Assembly: GCF_000426045.1 (NCBI RefSeq)
Contig: NZ_AUEP01000006.1
Coordinates: forward strand, 213,873 to 277,872
DNA length: 64,000 nt
Origin: Marmoricola sp. URHB0036
GTDB taxonomy: Bacteria; Actinomycetota; Actinomycetes; Propionibacteriales; Nocardioidaceae
Reading direction: 5' to 3'
The position numbers and the translations under genes are program-made. The notes under the pieces were generated by a model. The model did no database searches. It saw only the letters and a list, made by a program, of their open reading frames with translations, and was not told where the DNA came from. Every line of letters starts with the position of its first letter. Positions within the stretch are counted from its first letter, which is position 1. Of this stretch, positions 40,141 to 49,800 are shown in pieces.

Positions 40141-41566
40141 CCGCGAGCCGCCGGTCCTCGACCAGAGGCTGCTCCGCGACCACCGGATCGTGCTCGGGGC
40201 GTACGACGTCGCGCACCACCACCGCGACGAGGTAGAGCTGGGCCGCGACCCGCACCCAGATCGCGATGTCGTAGACCGGGGCTCCTCCGCCGACGGCCTC
40301 CTCCAGCCAGCCGCCGAGGTACATCCACACGGCGGCGAGGTAGACGAGCTCACCGGCCTGCCAGATCAGCAGGTCGCGCCACCGCGGCCGCGCGAGCACG
40401 GCGAGTGGCAGCAGCCAGAGCACGTACTGCGGCGAGTACACCTTGTTGACCAGCAGGAAACCGGCCACGACCAGGAACCCCAGCTGCGCCAGCCGCGGCG
40501 TACGCGGAGCGCGCAGGCCGAGCAGTGCCACCAGCACGCAGACGGCACCGAACAGGACCCACGACCACAGGTTGATGGTGTGCACCGAGAAGGTGTGCCC
40601 GTGGTGGGTCAGCGCGAGCCACACCGACCCGAGGTCGGCACCGCGCTCGGAGTTGAACGTCCAGAACTGCCTCCACTGGTCGGGGCCGCTCAGCCAGCCG
40701 GGGAGGTTCACCACCGCCCACGAGCCGGCGGCGGCCGCGGCCGCGACGAGGCCGTCGCGCAGCCGGCGTCGTCGCCAGGCCAGCACGAGGATCGGGCCGA
40801 GCAGGAACAGCGGGTAGAGCTTGGCGGCAGTGCCGAGACCGATCATCACGCCGGTCAGCACGGGTCGGTCGCGGGACCAGGCCCACAGCGCACCGGCCAC
40901 GAACGCCACCGCCATCAGGTCCCAGTTGATCAGCCCGCTCATCAGCAGGACGGGCGAGAGCACGAACGGCAGCGCATCCCAGGGCCGTCGTGGATCCACT
41001 CCCGCCAGGAACCACGTCGCGAGCAGCCCGAACCCTCCCAGCACGATCGCGGTCACCAGGAAGTAGGTGTTGACCTCCCTGGGCATCCCCGGCAGGAACC
41101 ACAACGAGCCCGGGTCCTGGTGGTGGCGCTCCGCGACCGGCGGGCCGGACGGGTCGACCTGGGTGATCTTCGCAGTCACCCAGGCGAGGTAGGAGATGCC
41201 GACGGGGTACTCCATCACCTCGTAGCGGCCGTGGCTGTCGGCGTAGGGCCACAGCCCCTCCACGAAGCCGCGGCCGGTGTAGAGGTAGGGGATGTCGGAG
41301 TAGCAGGCCTTGCCGTAGCGGGCCTCGTTGTTGGCCCAGTTGGTCTTCAGGCAGGGCTGGTGCTGCACCACCGAGAGCGCGAACACCACGGCGAACAGCG
41401 CCAGCAGGATCCGCACCGGCACCCACCAGCGGTGCGGGCGGGCGTGGCGCCCGAGCGGGCCACCCACGACCTCGCTCATCGAGCGCGCGAACGGGTCGGT
41501 GCGGGTGGGCGCCACGACGTCCCCTACCTGTACACCGGGCCGCGGCTCCGGCCCGACCTTGCTCAT
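40133..41566 (-). CDS. GT87-like multi-membrane glycosyltransferase
   Basis: A 477-residue membrane protein starting at ATG 41566, overlapping the PBP stop by 4 bases. About 10-12 hydrophobic helices are present. A conserved acidic loop YSDIPYLYTGRGFVEGLWPY, then EYPVGISY, matches the GT-C-type catalytic loop of DUF2029/GT87 mannosyltransferases, which use polyprenyl-phosphate sugars outside the membrane. A second conserved block is TAAKLYPLFLLGP. Synteny with ponA1 and its downstream gene in mycobacteria supports an envelope glycan role. Specific product unknown. Confidence 0.85.
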   Translation of the reverse strand: MSKVGPEPRPGVQVGDVVAPTRTDPFARSMSEVVGGPLGRHARPHRWWVPVRILLALFAVVFALSVVQHQPCLKTNWANNEARYGKACYSDIPYLYTGRGFVEGLWPYADSHGRYEVMEYPVGISYLAWVTAKITQVDPSGPPVAERHHQDPGSLWFLPGMPREVNTYFLVTAIVLGGFGLLATWFLAGVDPRRPWDALPFVLSPVLLMSGLINWDLMAVAFVAGALWAWSRDRPVLTGVMIGLGTAAKLYPLFLLGPILVLAWRRRRLRDGLVAAAAAAGSWAVVNLPGWLSGPDQWRQFWTFNSERGADLGSVWLALTHHGHTFSVHTINLWSWVLFGAVCVLVALLGLRAPRTPRLAQLGFLVVAGFLLVNKVYSPQYVLWLLPLAVLARPRWRDLLIWQAGELVYLAAVWMYLGGWLEEAVGGGAPVYDIAIWVRVAAQLYLVAVVVRDVVRPEHDPVVAEQPLVEDRRLAVS

Positions 41567-43842
41567 GGGGTCGTGCAGGTGGGGTCCGTCGGGTCGCACT
41601 GGCCGCCGCCGGTTCCGCCACCGGTGCCGCCGCCGTTACCGCCGCCGGTTCCGCCGCCGTTGCCGCCGCCGTTGCCGGGCTGGCTCGGCGGAGGCTGCGA
41701 GGGCGGCGGCGCCGGGGTGTTCTTCGGCGTCGGCTTGTTCTTCGGCTTGGGCTTGTTGGTCGGCTTCGGCGGCGGGGTGTACGGCGCGTGCCCGTCGGCC
41801 GGGGCCTCGCCGTCCACGAACGCTGCCGGTGGGAAGTCCTCGGGGTCGATGCCGGCCAGCACGCCCTCCATCAGGGCGGTCCACGTGCGGGTCGGGTAGT
41901 CAGCGCCGAAATAGCTGGGCATGTAGCCGTTCAGCGCACCGTTGCCCTTGCCGCGCACGTACATCACGGCGGTCGAGACCTGGGGGGTGTACCCGACGAA
42001 CCACGACGAGGAGACGTCGCCGTCGTCGTTGGTGGCCGTTCCCGTCTTGCCGGCCGCCGGCCGATCGAGCGCCTGCGCGTTGGCGCCGGTGCCGGCCTTG
42101 ACCACCTGCTGGAGCGCGTAGCTGACGTCGCGGTCGATGTCGTCCGGGAGCGCGCGGTCGGTCTTCCTCGGGGCGCGGTAGAGGACCTTGCCGTCGGAGG
42201 CGCGAGAGACCTTCTTGACCATGAACATGTCGTGGTGCACCCCGCCGTTCGCGATGGTCGCGTAGGCGTTGGCCATCGTGATCGGGCTGACCGTGGCGGA
42301 CCCCAGCGCGATCGCGTTGTTGGCCTCGAGGCCGGGGGTGTTGCGCGGGATGCCCATGGCCACGGCCGTCTTGAGGATGTCCTCCGGTCCGTTGGGCAGC
42401 GACTCCGTCAGGTCGGAGTACGCCGTGTTGACCGACTCCTCGGTCGCGGTGAGCAGGCTGATCGCCGACCCGTAGTTGGTGCCGCCGCCCTCGCCCTCGT
42501 TGACGACCTTGCTGCCGTTCTCGAACGTGTACGGCGAGTTGCCGTCGAAGGTGTCCTTCAGGCTGAACCCGGCCTTCAGACCGGCCGCGAGCGCGAACGG
42601 CTTGAACGCCGAGCCGGGCGATCCGCCGAGCGCCGCCCAGTTCAGCTGGCTGTCGAGGTAGTCCTGGCCGGCGTAGAAGCCCATCAGGGCTCCGGTCTTG
42701 ACGTTCACCGAGGCGGTGGCGACGTGGAGCTTGTTCAGCCCTTCGGGCCGCTGCGCGGCGACGGCGTCCTGGGCGGCCTTCATCGCCTTCTTGGTGAAGG
42801 TGGTCTCGACCCGGAGCCCACCGGACTCGATCTGGTTCTCGTCGAAGCCGAGGCGTTGCAGCTCCTTCTTCACCATGGTCAGCATGAAGCCGCGCTGTCC
42901 GCCGTACTGGTTGTCGGCCTTGGCCTTCGCGGTGGCCGGCAGCTTCCCGTAGTACTTGTCGGCCTCGGTGGCGTCGAGGTTGCCCATCGAGACCATGCCG
43001 CGCAGCACGTAGTCGTAGCGCTCGATGAGCGCGTCCCGGCCCGCGGCACCACGGTCGGGGCTGAGGTAGTTCGGTGAGTTCAGCACCGCCGCCAGCATGG
43101 CCGACTCGGGCACGGTCAGCTTCTTGGCCGGCTTGCCGAAGTAGGCGTTCGAGGCGGCCTGTACGCCGTAGGCGCCGCGCCCGAAGTAGATCGTGTTCAG
43201 GTAGCCCTCGAGGATGGTCGACTTCGACTTCTCCTGCTGCACCTTCAGCGAGAGGAACGCCTCCTTGACCTTGCGGGAGAGGGTGCGCTCCTGGCTGAGG
43301 TAGAGGATCTTCACGTACTGCTGGGTGATCGTGGAGGCGCCCTGGGTGGCGTTGCCCTTCGCGTTGGAGAACGCGGCCCGGAGGATGCCCTTCGGGTCGA
43401 TGCCGCTGTTGGTGTAGAAGGTGCGGTCCTCCGCGGCGATCGCGGCGTTCTGCATCGACTGCGGGATGTCGGCGAGCGGGATCGACTCGCGGTTCTGCTC
43501 GGCGAACCGGCCGACCTTGGAGTGACCGCCCGAGTAGTAGACGTAGGTCGACTGGGCCTCGAAGGCCTTGTTGGCGTCAGGGATCTCGGTGTTCTGGTAG
43601 GCGAAGTAGAAGACGCCGATCAGCACGAGGAGGCCGGCGAGCCCGACGATCGTCAGCCAGGTCAGGACCTGCTTGAGACGGCGGTACCGGCCGCCCTTCT
43701 TCTTGCCGCTGCCGCCGCCCCCGGACCCGTTCGTGGCCTTGCGCGGCCCGCTGCCGGAACCTCCGGCGCCTGTCGTCGAGCCCTTTCCGGACCCTGACGT
43801 CGCCCTTTTGCCGGGCGAGGCGCTGCTGCGGTTGCCGCTCAC
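41563..43842 (-). CDS. ponA: Bifunctional class A penicillin-binding protein
   Basis: A 759-residue peptidoglycan synthase. A Ser/Gly/Lys-rich cytosolic tail (1-55) precedes one membrane helix (~60-82). The GT51 transglycosylase has EDRTFYTNSG (~138), GASTITQQYVK and RKVKEAFLSLK. The transpeptidase has S-A-F-K (~411) in GSAFKPF, S-V-N (~472) and KTGT (~599). The C-terminus is a Pro/Lys and Gly-repeat tail (~685-745) ending in a Cys-containing DPTDPTC, likely extracytoplasmic and flexible. It makes glycan strands and cross-links them. Confidence 0.95.
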   Translation of the reverse strand: MSGNRSSASPGKRATSGSGKGSTTGAGGSGSGPRKATNGSGGGGSGKKKGGRYRRLKQVLTWLTIVGLAGLLVLIGVFYFAYQNTEIPDANKAFEAQSTYVYYSGGHSKVGRFAEQNRESIPLADIPQSMQNAAIAAEDRTFYTNSGIDPKGILRAAFSNAKGNATQGASTITQQYVKILYLSQERTLSRKVKEAFLSLKVQQEKSKSTILEGYLNTIYFGRGAYGVQAASNAYFGKPAKKLTVPESAMLAAVLNSPNYLSPDRGAAGRDALIERYDYVLRGMVSMGNLDATEADKYYGKLPATAKAKADNQYGGQRGFMLTMVKKELQRLGFDENQIESGGLRVETTFTKKAMKAAQDAVAAQRPEGLNKLHVATASVNVKTGALMGFYAGQDYLDSQLNWAALGGSPGSAFKPFALAAGLKAGFSLKDTFDGNSPYTFENGSKVVNEGEGGGTNYGSAISLLTATEESVNTAYSDLTESLPNGPEDILKTAVAMGIPRNTPGLEANNAIALGSATVSPITMANAYATIANGGVHHDMFMVKKVSRASDGKVLYRAPRKTDRALPDDIDRDVSYALQQVVKAGTGANAQALDRPAAGKTGTATNDDGDVSSSWFVGYTPQVSTAVMYVRGKGNGALNGYMPSYFGADYPTRTWTALMEGVLAGIDPEDFPPAAFVDGEAPADGHAPYTPPPKPTNKPKPKNKPTPKNTPAPPPSQPPPSQPGNGGGNGGGTGGGNGGGTGGGTGGGQCDPTDPTCTTP

Positions 43843-43942
43843 GGATCACTCTTCCTGTCGGGTCACGGTGGTCTGCACCGAGGTTACGGGGTTGGTGAAC
43901 GCCCGGAATGCGTCGTCCGCTGCGGGAGTGGCGATTCGCACA

Positions 43943-43952
43943 CGATATATCG
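43943..43952. promoter_or_regulatory. CGATATATCG dyad in the PBP/padR divergent gap
   Basis: Perfect 10-bp palindrome in the 176-bp gap, 67 bases upstream of padR. Further GCGATA and GGTTGAACC elements lie just downstream. A plausible PadR operator controlling padR-ino1 and possibly the PBP. Confidence 0.5.
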
Positions 43953-44018
43953 ATGCGATAGGTTGAACCGATAGGAAGCCCCGCGACGGGCGAGGACCAT
44001 CCAGGAAGCAGGCAACAC

Positions 44019-44675
44019 GTGGCGAGCAAGGGGGCGACCCTCGAGCTGGCAGTCCTCGGACTGCTGCACGACTCCCCGCTGCACGGCTACGAGCTGCGCA
44101 AGCGGCTCAACCTGCTGCTCGGCTGGACCCGCCTCCTGTCCTACGGCTCGCTCTACCCGGCCCTCAAGCGCATGCTCCGCGCCGGGTTGGTCACCGAGGT
44201 CGCCACGGACTCACCCGGCGTGTCGCGCCGGCAGCGGATCGTCTACCAGATCACGGCCGCCGGGTCGGAGTACTTCGCCGGCAAGATCACCGACGTCGGC
44301 CCGTCCGCCTGGGAGGACGAGGATTTCAACATGAGGTTCGCGTTCTTCTCCCGCACCGACTCCGAGGTGCGCCTGCGCATCCTCGAGGGCCGGCGCTCGC
44401 GCCTCCAGGAGCGGCTCGACCGAGCCCGCACCAACCGGGGTCCCGCGGGCACCGACCGCTACATCAGTGAGCTGCAGCGCCACTCCATCGAGTCGGTGGA
44501 GCGGGAGGTCCGGTGGCTGACCGACCTCATCGCCGCAGAACGCGCCGGACCCGAGCCACGGCCCGGTGCCAGGTCGCCCCGGCCGGCGAAGACGCCGGCA
44601 ACGCCGACACCAGCCAGTCGCACACCATCCAGTCGCACACCAGATCAGCGCACCCAGCACAAGAGCGTGAAGTGA
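44019..44675 (+). CDS. PadR-family transcriptional regulator
   Basis: A 218-residue regulator starting at GTG 44019. The N-terminal winged helix ([24 protein letters not shown], then [22 protein letters not shown]) is typical of the PadR-s1 group. The C-terminal half (about 110-180) is a helical dimerisation domain, and the last ~35 residues are a low-complexity Thr/Pro/Arg tail. It precedes ino1 by 8 bases, as in mycobacteria where a PadR gene precedes ino1 (Rv0047c/Rv0046c). It probably senses an unknown compound to control inositol synthesis. Confidence 0.92.
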   Translation: MASKGATLELAVLGLLHDSPLHGYELRKRLNLLLGWTRLLSYGSLYPALKRMLRAGLVTEVATDSPGVSRRQRIVYQITAAGSEYFAGKITDVGPSAWEDEDFNMRFAFFSRTDSEVRLRILEGRRSRLQERLDRARTNRGPAGTDRYISELQRHSIESVEREVRWLTDLIAAERAGPEPRPGARSPRPAKTPATPTPASRTPSSRTPDQRTQHKSVK

Positions 44676-44683
44676 GGGAAACC

Positions 44684-45775
44684 ATGTCATCGGTTCGAGT
44701 AGCCATCGTGGGAGTCGGCAACTGCGCCAGCTCCCTGGTCCAGGGCGTCGAGTACTACAAGGACGCCGACCCGTCGGGGGCCGTACCCGGCCTGATGCAC
44801 GTCACCTTCGGCGACTACCACGTCTCTGACGTCGAGTTCGTCGCTGCCTTCGACGTCGACGACAAGAAGGTCGGCAAGGACCTCTCCGAGGCCATCAACG
44901 CCTCGGAGAACAACACCATCAAGATCTGCGAGGTGCCGACCCTCGGCATCGAGGTCCAGCGCGGCCACACCCTCGACGGGCTCGGCAAGTACTACCGCGA
45001 GACGATCGAGGAGTCGGGGGCCGACCCGGTCGACATCGTCCGCGCGCTGCGCGAGTCCGAGGCCGACGTACTCGTCTCCTACCTGCCCGTGGGCTCGGAG
45101 GAGGCCGACAAGTTCTACGCCCAGTGCGCGATCGACGCCGGCGTGGCCTTCGTCAACGCGCTCCCGGTGTTCATCGCCTCCGACCCGGTGTGGGCCAAGA
45201 AGTTCGAGGACGCCGGCGTCCCGATCATCGGCGATGACATCAAGAGCCAGGTCGGCGCCACCATCACCCACCGCGTGATGGCTCGCCTGTTCGAGGACCG
45301 CGGCGTCACGCTGGACCGCACCTACCAGCTCAACGTCGGCGGCAACATGGACTTCAAGAACATGCTCGAGCGTGACCGCCTGGAGTCCAAGAAGGTCTCC
45401 AAGACCCAGTCCGTCACCTCGAACCTGACCGGCGCGCTGGCCAACAAGATCTCCGACCGCAACGTGCACATCGGCCCGTCCGACTACGTGCAGTGGCTCG
45501 ACGACCGCAAGTGGGCCTACGTCCGCCTCGAGGGTCGTGCCTTCGGTGACGTGCCGCTGAACCTGGAGTACAAGCTCGAGGTATGGGACTCCCCCAACTC
45601 GGCCGGCATCATCATCGACGCGATCCGGGCGGCGAAGATCGCCAAGGACCGCGGCATCGGTGGCCCGATCCTCTCGGCGTCGTCCTACCTCATGAAGAGC
45701 CCGCCGGTGCAGCGCCCCGACGACGAGGGCCGCGACTCGGTCGAGGCCTTCATTCGCGGAGACGTCGAGCGCTGA
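44684..45775 (+). CDS. ino1: Inositol-3-phosphate synthase
   Basis: A 363-residue actinobacterial-type enzyme that cyclises glucose-6-phosphate to myo-inositol-3-phosphate with NAD+, the committed step to phosphatidylinositol and mycothiol. Start ATG 44684 follows GAGGGAA. The N-terminal Rossmann fold has [17 protein letters not shown]. Core blocks are the [12 protein letters not shown] stretch, [23 protein letters not shown] and the tail [17 protein letters not shown]. Length is the short bacterial form. It lies in one transcript with padR and is closed by a hairpin with a T run. Confidence 0.95.
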   Translation: MSSVRVAIVGVGNCASSLVQGVEYYKDADPSGAVPGLMHVTFGDYHVSDVEFVAAFDVDDKKVGKDLSEAINASENNTIKICEVPTLGIEVQRGHTLDGLGKYYRETIEESGADPVDIVRALRESEADVLVSYLPVGSEEADKFYAQCAIDAGVAFVNALPVFIASDPVWAKKFEDAGVPIIGDDIKSQVGATITHRVMARLFEDRGVTLDRTYQLNVGGNMDFKNMLERDRLESKKVSKTQSVTSNLTGALANKISDRNVHIGPSDYVQWLDDRKWAYVRLEGRAFGDVPLNLEYKLEVWDSPNSAGIIIDAIRAAKIAKDRGIGGPILSASSYLMKSPPVQRPDDEGRDSVEAFIRGDVER

Positions 45776-45784
45776 TCCACCTGT

Positions 45785-45826
45785 CCGGCGCGGTCACGAC
45801 CTGGTTCGTGGCCGCGCCGGTCTTTT
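45785..45826 (+). terminator. Intrinsic terminator after ino1
   Basis: CCGGCGCGGTCACGA (from 45785) pairs with TTCGTGGCCGCGCCGG (45805-45820) with one wobble and a short loop, directly followed by TCTTTT (45821-45826). This is the only clear classic Rho-independent terminator in the window. Confidence 0.9.
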
Positions 45827-45915
45827 GTGCATTTGTGCGCTGATAATGCACAGACACGAAATTTGAACCCGATCGGGTCATCGACAACGGTCGGTGGGGT
45901 TCCTAGGGTTCGGCC

Positions 45916-46812
45916 ATGAGCGAAGGCACGCCTCCTCCTCCACCCCCTCCTGAGAACCCGGAAGGCGGAGCGCCTCCGCCGTACGGCCAGACACCACCGC
46001 CTCCACCGGGCGGCGGCTACGGCGCCGCGCCACCGCCTCCACCACCCGGCGGACCCGGTGGGTACGGCGCCGCCCCGCCACCTCCTCCCGCGCCACCGCT
46101 CGGCAGCGGGGACTACAGCCCCACCGACGCGTTCAGCTACGGATGGGCCAAGTTCAAGGCCAAGCCGGGCGAGCTGCTCGTCCCGATGCTCGTGGTCCTC
46201 GTCATCGTCATCGTGCTCGAGGTGATCGTGCAGATCATCCTGCGAGCGTCCCTGCTCGGGACCCACGACTGCACGAAGACGGTCCTCGGCACCACGGTGC
46301 AGACGCAGTGCGGGCCCAGCTTCTTCGTCTCGTTGCTCGGCGCCGGCCTGGCCGGGCTCGTCATCAGCCTGATCACCCAGGCACTGGGCGCCGGCCTGAT
46401 CAAGAACGCGCTGCACATCGCCGACGGCCAGCCGGCCTCGATGGGCGAGATCGGGAAGTACGCCGGCAACGGCAAGGTGATCACCGCTGCGCTGATCGTC
46501 TCGGTGGCGACCTTCATCGGGACACTGCTGTGCTACCTGCCCGGGATCATCGTCGGCTTCTTGCTGAACTGGACGATGTTCTACGTCGTCGACCAGGGCA
46601 TGGAGCCGATGGATGCAGTCAAGGCCAGCGTGAAGTTCGCCGTCGACAACCTCGGCAACACGGTCGTCTTCTACCTGCTGGGCATCGTGGCCTTCGTCGT
46701 GGGTGCCATCCTCTGCCTGGTCGGACTCCTTGTTGCAGCCCCGGTCGTGCTGATCGGTGCGGCGTACACCTTCCGCAAGCTCAACGGGCAGCAGGTGTCG
46801 CCCGTAGCCTGA
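45916..46812 (+). CDS. Proline-rich multi-pass membrane protein
   Basis: A 298-residue protein with an extreme Pro/Gly N-terminus (~1-68, runs of up to seven Pro with GGYGAAPP repeats). A short acidic-aromatic stretch (DAFSYGWAKFK) follows, then four or five membrane helices (ELLVPMLVVLVIVIVLEVIV, SLLGAGLAGLVISLIT, IVSVATFIGTLLCYLPGIIVGF, NTVVFYLLGIVAFVVGAILC and another). The pattern of an N-terminal low-complexity domain plus repeated membrane hairpins resembles the DUF975/GYF-like membrane families. No enzyme motif. Followed 4 bases later by the phosphatase gene, so they form an operon. Confidence 0.7.
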   Translation: MSEGTPPPPPPPENPEGGAPPPYGQTPPPPPGGGYGAAPPPPPPGGPGGYGAAPPPPPAPPLGSGDYSPTDAFSYGWAKFKAKPGELLVPMLVVLVIVIVLEVIVQIILRASLLGTHDCTKTVLGTTVQTQCGPSFFVSLLGAGLAGLVISLITQALGAGLIKNALHIADGQPASMGEIGKYAGNGKVITAALIVSVATFIGTLLCYLPGIIVGFLLNWTMFYVVDQGMEPMDAVKASVKFAVDNLGNTVVFYLLGIVAFVVGAILCLVGLLVAAPVVLIGAAYTFRKLNGQQVSPVA

Positions 46813-46816
46813 GCGA

Positions 46817-47431
46817 GTGTCCGACCTGCACTGCCCCGCGACGCTCGTCGTCGCACGTCATGCGAAAGCCGCCTTCGTCGAGACCTGGTTCTCCGACGAA
46901 GGCGGCTCGCTGACGTCTGAGGGCAGGACGCAGGCAGCTGCGCTGGCCGATTCGCTGCACGGGCGCCGGGTGGCCGCGGTCTGGTGCAGCGACGCCTCCC
47001 GGTCCGTGCAGACCGCGGAGATCGCCGCGGCTCGTCTCGGCGTCGCCGTGACGGCACGCAAGTCCCTGCGCGAGGTCTTCATCGGCGACCTGATGGGCCA
47101 GTCGTTCGACTACAGCCGGATCGAGGCCGTCTGCGAGCAGTGGTACGCCGGGTCGCTGGACGCACGCTTCGAGCACGGCGAGTCAGGCGCCGACGTGGTG
47201 GCCCGGCACCGTGCGGAGCTCGAGGAGATCGCTGACCTCCACCGGGGCGAGACAGTGCTCGTGATCGGCCACCAGACCGCGCTCGGCCTCGTCGTACCCA
47301 CCCTGGTGCCGGGCCTGAGCTTCGACTGGACGCGCAGCCACGAGCTCGCGAACACCGAGTCGATCGAGCTCGAGCACGACGCCGACGGCTGGGTGCTGCG
47401 CCGCTGGGGCGGGCTGGAGCTCGGGCGCTAG
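46817..47431 (+). CDS. Histidine phosphatase-superfamily protein
   Basis: A 204-residue phosphoglycerate mutase-like enzyme beginning at GTG 46817. The catalytic His is in VVARHAKAAF (His ~14, RHA in place of the common RHG), with Arg near 60 in SDASRSVQTA, Glu-containing RKSLREVFIGDLMGQ and the second catalytic His in VIGHQTALG. The missing Gly and the RHAKA variant place it in the branch of phosphohistidine/nucleotide phosphatases rather than glycolytic mutases. It could be a small-metabolite phosphatase; substrate unknown. The 3' ends of this and the SRPBCC gene overlap by 4 bases. Confidence 0.88.
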   Translation: MSDLHCPATLVVARHAKAAFVETWFSDEGGSLTSEGRTQAAALADSLHGRRVAAVWCSDASRSVQTAEIAAARLGVAVTARKSLREVFIGDLMGQSFDYSRIEAVCEQWYAGSLDARFEHGESGADVVARHRAELEEIADLHRGETVLVIGHQTALGLVVPTLVPGLSFDWTRSHELANTESIELEHDADGWVLRRWGGLELGR

Positions 47432-47907
47432 GCGGCCGCGCGGCCCTCGGCCTCGGCCTTGATCCGCGCCAGGGTCTGGGTCATGCCCTGCTCGAGCCCG
47501 GCGGTGAAGTCGTCGACGCCGCCGAGCACGGCGTTGGTGAGCCTGACCGAGAGGTCGGAGATACCCTTGGGCGCCTCGCGCCGCTGCACGAGCCGGGTGC
47601 CGCCGTCGGTGGTCGGGACCAGCGTGAAGCTCCAGACCGTCCAGTTCTCCCGGATCTTGAAGGCGACCTTCTGCTCGGGCACGAACTCGGTGACCATCGC
47701 CTGGGTCGGCCAGACCAGCAGACCCTGCCGGTTGATGTTGATCAGCTTGGCGCCCTCCTGCATGACGCCGCCCCGGACGACGGTCTTGCGGCACTGGGGG
47801 CTCCAGCGCGACATGTTGCGCAGGTCCGAGACCAGCTCCCACACCGCAGCAGGAGGCGCAGCGATCTCGGTGGAGACCTCGATGGGCGCGACATCGGTCA
47901 AGGGCAC
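47428..47907 (-). CDS. SRPBCC (polyketide cyclase/dehydrase-like) protein
   Basis: A 159-residue helix-grip protein with IEVSTEIAAPPAAVWELVSDLRNMSRWSPQC, the standard start of polyketide-cyclase-2-type SRPBCC members. Following strands include VVRGGVMQEGAKLININRQG, then VTEFVPEQKVAFKIRENW, and the fold ends with a long Ala/Lys helix. Pocket ligand unknown. Located 32 bases after the end of the desulfhydrase-like gene on the same strand. Confidence 0.85.
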   Translation of the reverse strand: MPLTDVAPIEVSTEIAAPPAAVWELVSDLRNMSRWSPQCRKTVVRGGVMQEGAKLININRQGLLVWPTQAMVTEFVPEQKVAFKIRENWTVWSFTLVPTTDGGTRLVQRREAPKGISDLSVRLTNAVLGGVDDFTAGLEQGMTQTLARIKAEAEGRAAA

Positions 47908-47939
47908 GGGCTTCTCCTGGCGGTCGGCAGCCGACGCGG

Positions 47940-48926
47940 TCAGCGCGGGCCGTGGGTGTTGAGCCAGAGGATAGGTTCCGGCATCTCCGACCTTCCGCCC
48001 ACGTCTCGCATCGCGGCCAACGACTTCCCCGTGTAGACCGGTTCGAGGAGGAGTTGGTCACGTTCGGCCGCCGCGACGGCCTCCATCGAGGCGGGAGTGG
48101 GGTCCCCGTAGGTCTGGCCGAGCCAGTCCGTGCGCATCGTCACGTTGACGGACTCCAGGGGTCCCAGGTCGATCGACGCACCGCGCTCGCGCAGCAGGTC
48201 GGCGGTGCGGTTGGCGAGGCCGACGATCACCGGTGCGTCGAGCGGGAAGGAGTCGTTGACGACCACTCCGAAGACCCGGGTGCGCAGTCCGGCCAGCCGC
48301 AGTCCCAGGGCCAGACCTGCTGCCGTGCCGCCGGACCCGACGGCGGTCACGACGCTGGCCGGCTCGGGGAGGAGCCCGGCGCGGACCTGGCCGGCGATCT
48401 CGAGCGCCGCGTCCACGTACGCCGTAGCCCCGAACGGGTTGGAGCCGCCGGCCGGGAGGTACCACGGCATCCGCCGGTCGCGGAGGGTCGTCCTCGCCAC
48501 CAGCCAGGGTGCGGCCAGCTTGAGGCGGCGCTGGTCGCGGTAGCGGTGCAGCTCGGCGCCGCTCGCCTGGAGCCGCGCGAGCTGCTCGCGCACGTGGTCG
48601 TCGATCGGCTGGTCGACCAGGCCGAGCAAGGTGCGCAGACCGTGCTCGCGTCCGTAGAGCGCGGCCGCCAGCCCCCAGTGGGTGCCGATGCCGCCCACCG
48701 TGAAGAGGGTGCGTACGCCGCGCCGGTGGGCCTCCGGGATGATCCACTCCAGCTTGCGGACCTTGTTGCCGCCCCAGCCGCCGTCACCGAACCGGCTCTC
48801 GTCCTTGAGCCACACCTCGACACCCGGCACCAGGTCGGCCTCGAGACGGCGCACCGGCGTGGGGGTGCTGCCCAACGGCAGGTGCTCGAGCGTCAGCCCG
48901 GGCAGGTGGTCGTGCAACAGAGCCAT
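47940..48926 (-). CDS. D-cysteine desulfhydrase/ACC deaminase-like PLP enzyme
   Basis: A 328-residue fold-type II PLP enzyme. The PLP Lys is in WGGNKVRKLEW (~61), and the PLP phosphate loop is GSGGTAAGL near 196. The family core IGTHWGLAAALYG and the ending GKSLAAMRDVG match the DcyD/AcdS group. I start at ATG 48926 behind CAGGATGG; GTG 48953 gives a 4-bp overlap with the hemerythrin stop and is an alternative. Substrate (D-cysteine, ACC or another small amino acid) cannot be decided without the active-site Tyr and Glu comparison. It is translationally downstream of the hemerythrin gene. Confidence 0.85.
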   Translation of the reverse strand: MALLHDHLPGLTLEHLPLGSTPTPVRRLEADLVPGVEVWLKDESRFGDGGWGGNKVRKLEWIIPEAHRRGVRTLFTVGGIGTHWGLAAALYGREHGLRTLLGLVDQPIDDHVREQLARLQASGAELHRYRDQRRLKLAAPWLVARTTLRDRRMPWYLPAGGSNPFGATAYVDAALEIAGQVRAGLLPEPASVVTAVGSGGTAAGLALGLRLAGLRTRVFGVVVNDSFPLDAPVIVGLANRTADLLRERGASIDLGPLESVNVTMRTDWLGQTYGDPTPASMEAVAAAERDQLLLEPVYTGKSLAAMRDVGGRSEMPEPILWLNTHGPR

Positions 48927-48949
48927 GCGCCCATCCTGCCCGGGCCTGG

Positions 48950-49693
48950 TCACACGTAGCGGAACGCCAGGCGCTCACGCCGCTCGAAGCGGCCCCGCAG
49001 CATCCGATGGACGAGGCCGTAGCCGGGAGGAGTCTGCGCCAGGAGCCGTTGCCGGCCCTCCTCGGGCAGCTCGTGCAGCGCCCAGCACATGACGAAGGGG
49101 ACCACCCGGAGCGGGTAGGCCTGGGCGACCGCCTCCTCGAAGCTCTGGTTCTCCTCCACGCTCAGCGTGCGTTGCAACATGGGCAGTGCCTGACCCTCCT
49201 CGTGGGCGAGGTGCTCCTGGAGGCTGTCGTGCACCGCCGCGAGGCGGATGTCGAGGGCGTTGCGGTGGTCGGCGCACGGGTGTGCGCACATCTCGTCGAA
49301 GGCGGCTCGTACGGCGGCCAGCGCAGGATCGATGACCTCGTGCTCGGCCTCCATGTCCTCCAGGAGGGTGACGTCCTGTGCCTGTCCACGCGCCTCGGCG
49401 TGCCGGCGCAGCGCCGGCCACAGGTGCTCGTCCTCGACGCTGTGGTGGTGGTGCAGCACGTCGGCGAACTTCGCCCACCGCTCGCGCAGGGCCGCCCACA
49501 CCTCGACCTCGGAGACCGGCGTGTGCTCGACGGCGGCGACGAGGTTGTGCAGGTCGCGGCGGAAGGCGAAGTGCATGACGTACATGCCGGTCTGGTCGTG
49601 CGGACCCTCGGCGGTGTGGCTCTGGCCCGGGAAGGTCAGCTGCTGTGGCCAGGTGGCGGGATCGTCGGTGACGGCGGTGGTCCTGTGGCTCAT
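48950..49693 (-). CDS. Hemerythrin-like domain protein
   Basis: A 247-residue protein beginning at MSHRTTAVTDDPATW (ATG 49693, AAGGAG upstream); the longer frame upstream is not supported. Residues ~35-180 form a hemerythrin-like four-helix bundle with HFAFRRDLHNLV, HHHHSVEDEHLW, EAEHEVIDPAL and QEHLAHEEGQALP as likely diiron ligands. The extra C-terminal ~60 residues are helical and end in RRERLAFRYV. It may bind O2 or NO or protect against oxidants. It leads the operon with the desulfhydrase-like enzyme and is divergent from the large BTAD regulator. Confidence 0.9.
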   Translation of the reverse strand: MSHRTTAVTDDPATWPQQLTFPGQSHTAEGPHDQTGMYVMHFAFRRDLHNLVAAVEHTPVSEVEVWAALRERWAKFADVLHHHHSVEDEHLWPALRRHAEARGQAQDVTLLEDMEAEHEVIDPALAAVRAAFDEMCAHPCADHRNALDIRLAAVHDSLQEHLAHEEGQALPMLQRTLSVEENQSFEEAVAQAYPLRVVPFVMCWALHELPEEGRQRLLAQTPPGYGLVHRMLRGRFERRERLAFRYV

Positions 49694-49800
49694 GTCGGGC
49701 TCCTTCTCGTGGTGGCCCCCACGTTCCCGCCCGGCTCTTGGGACGGGCTGGAGCGTGACTTGGGCCACGAGGACGCCCTCGTCCGACTACGGTTTGGCCC

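Noticed and set aside
41580..41690. Repeated GCC/GGT trinucleotides that look like a repeat array
   Set aside because: They encode the Gly/Pro tail of the PBP; spacing and composition are not those of a CRISPR array.
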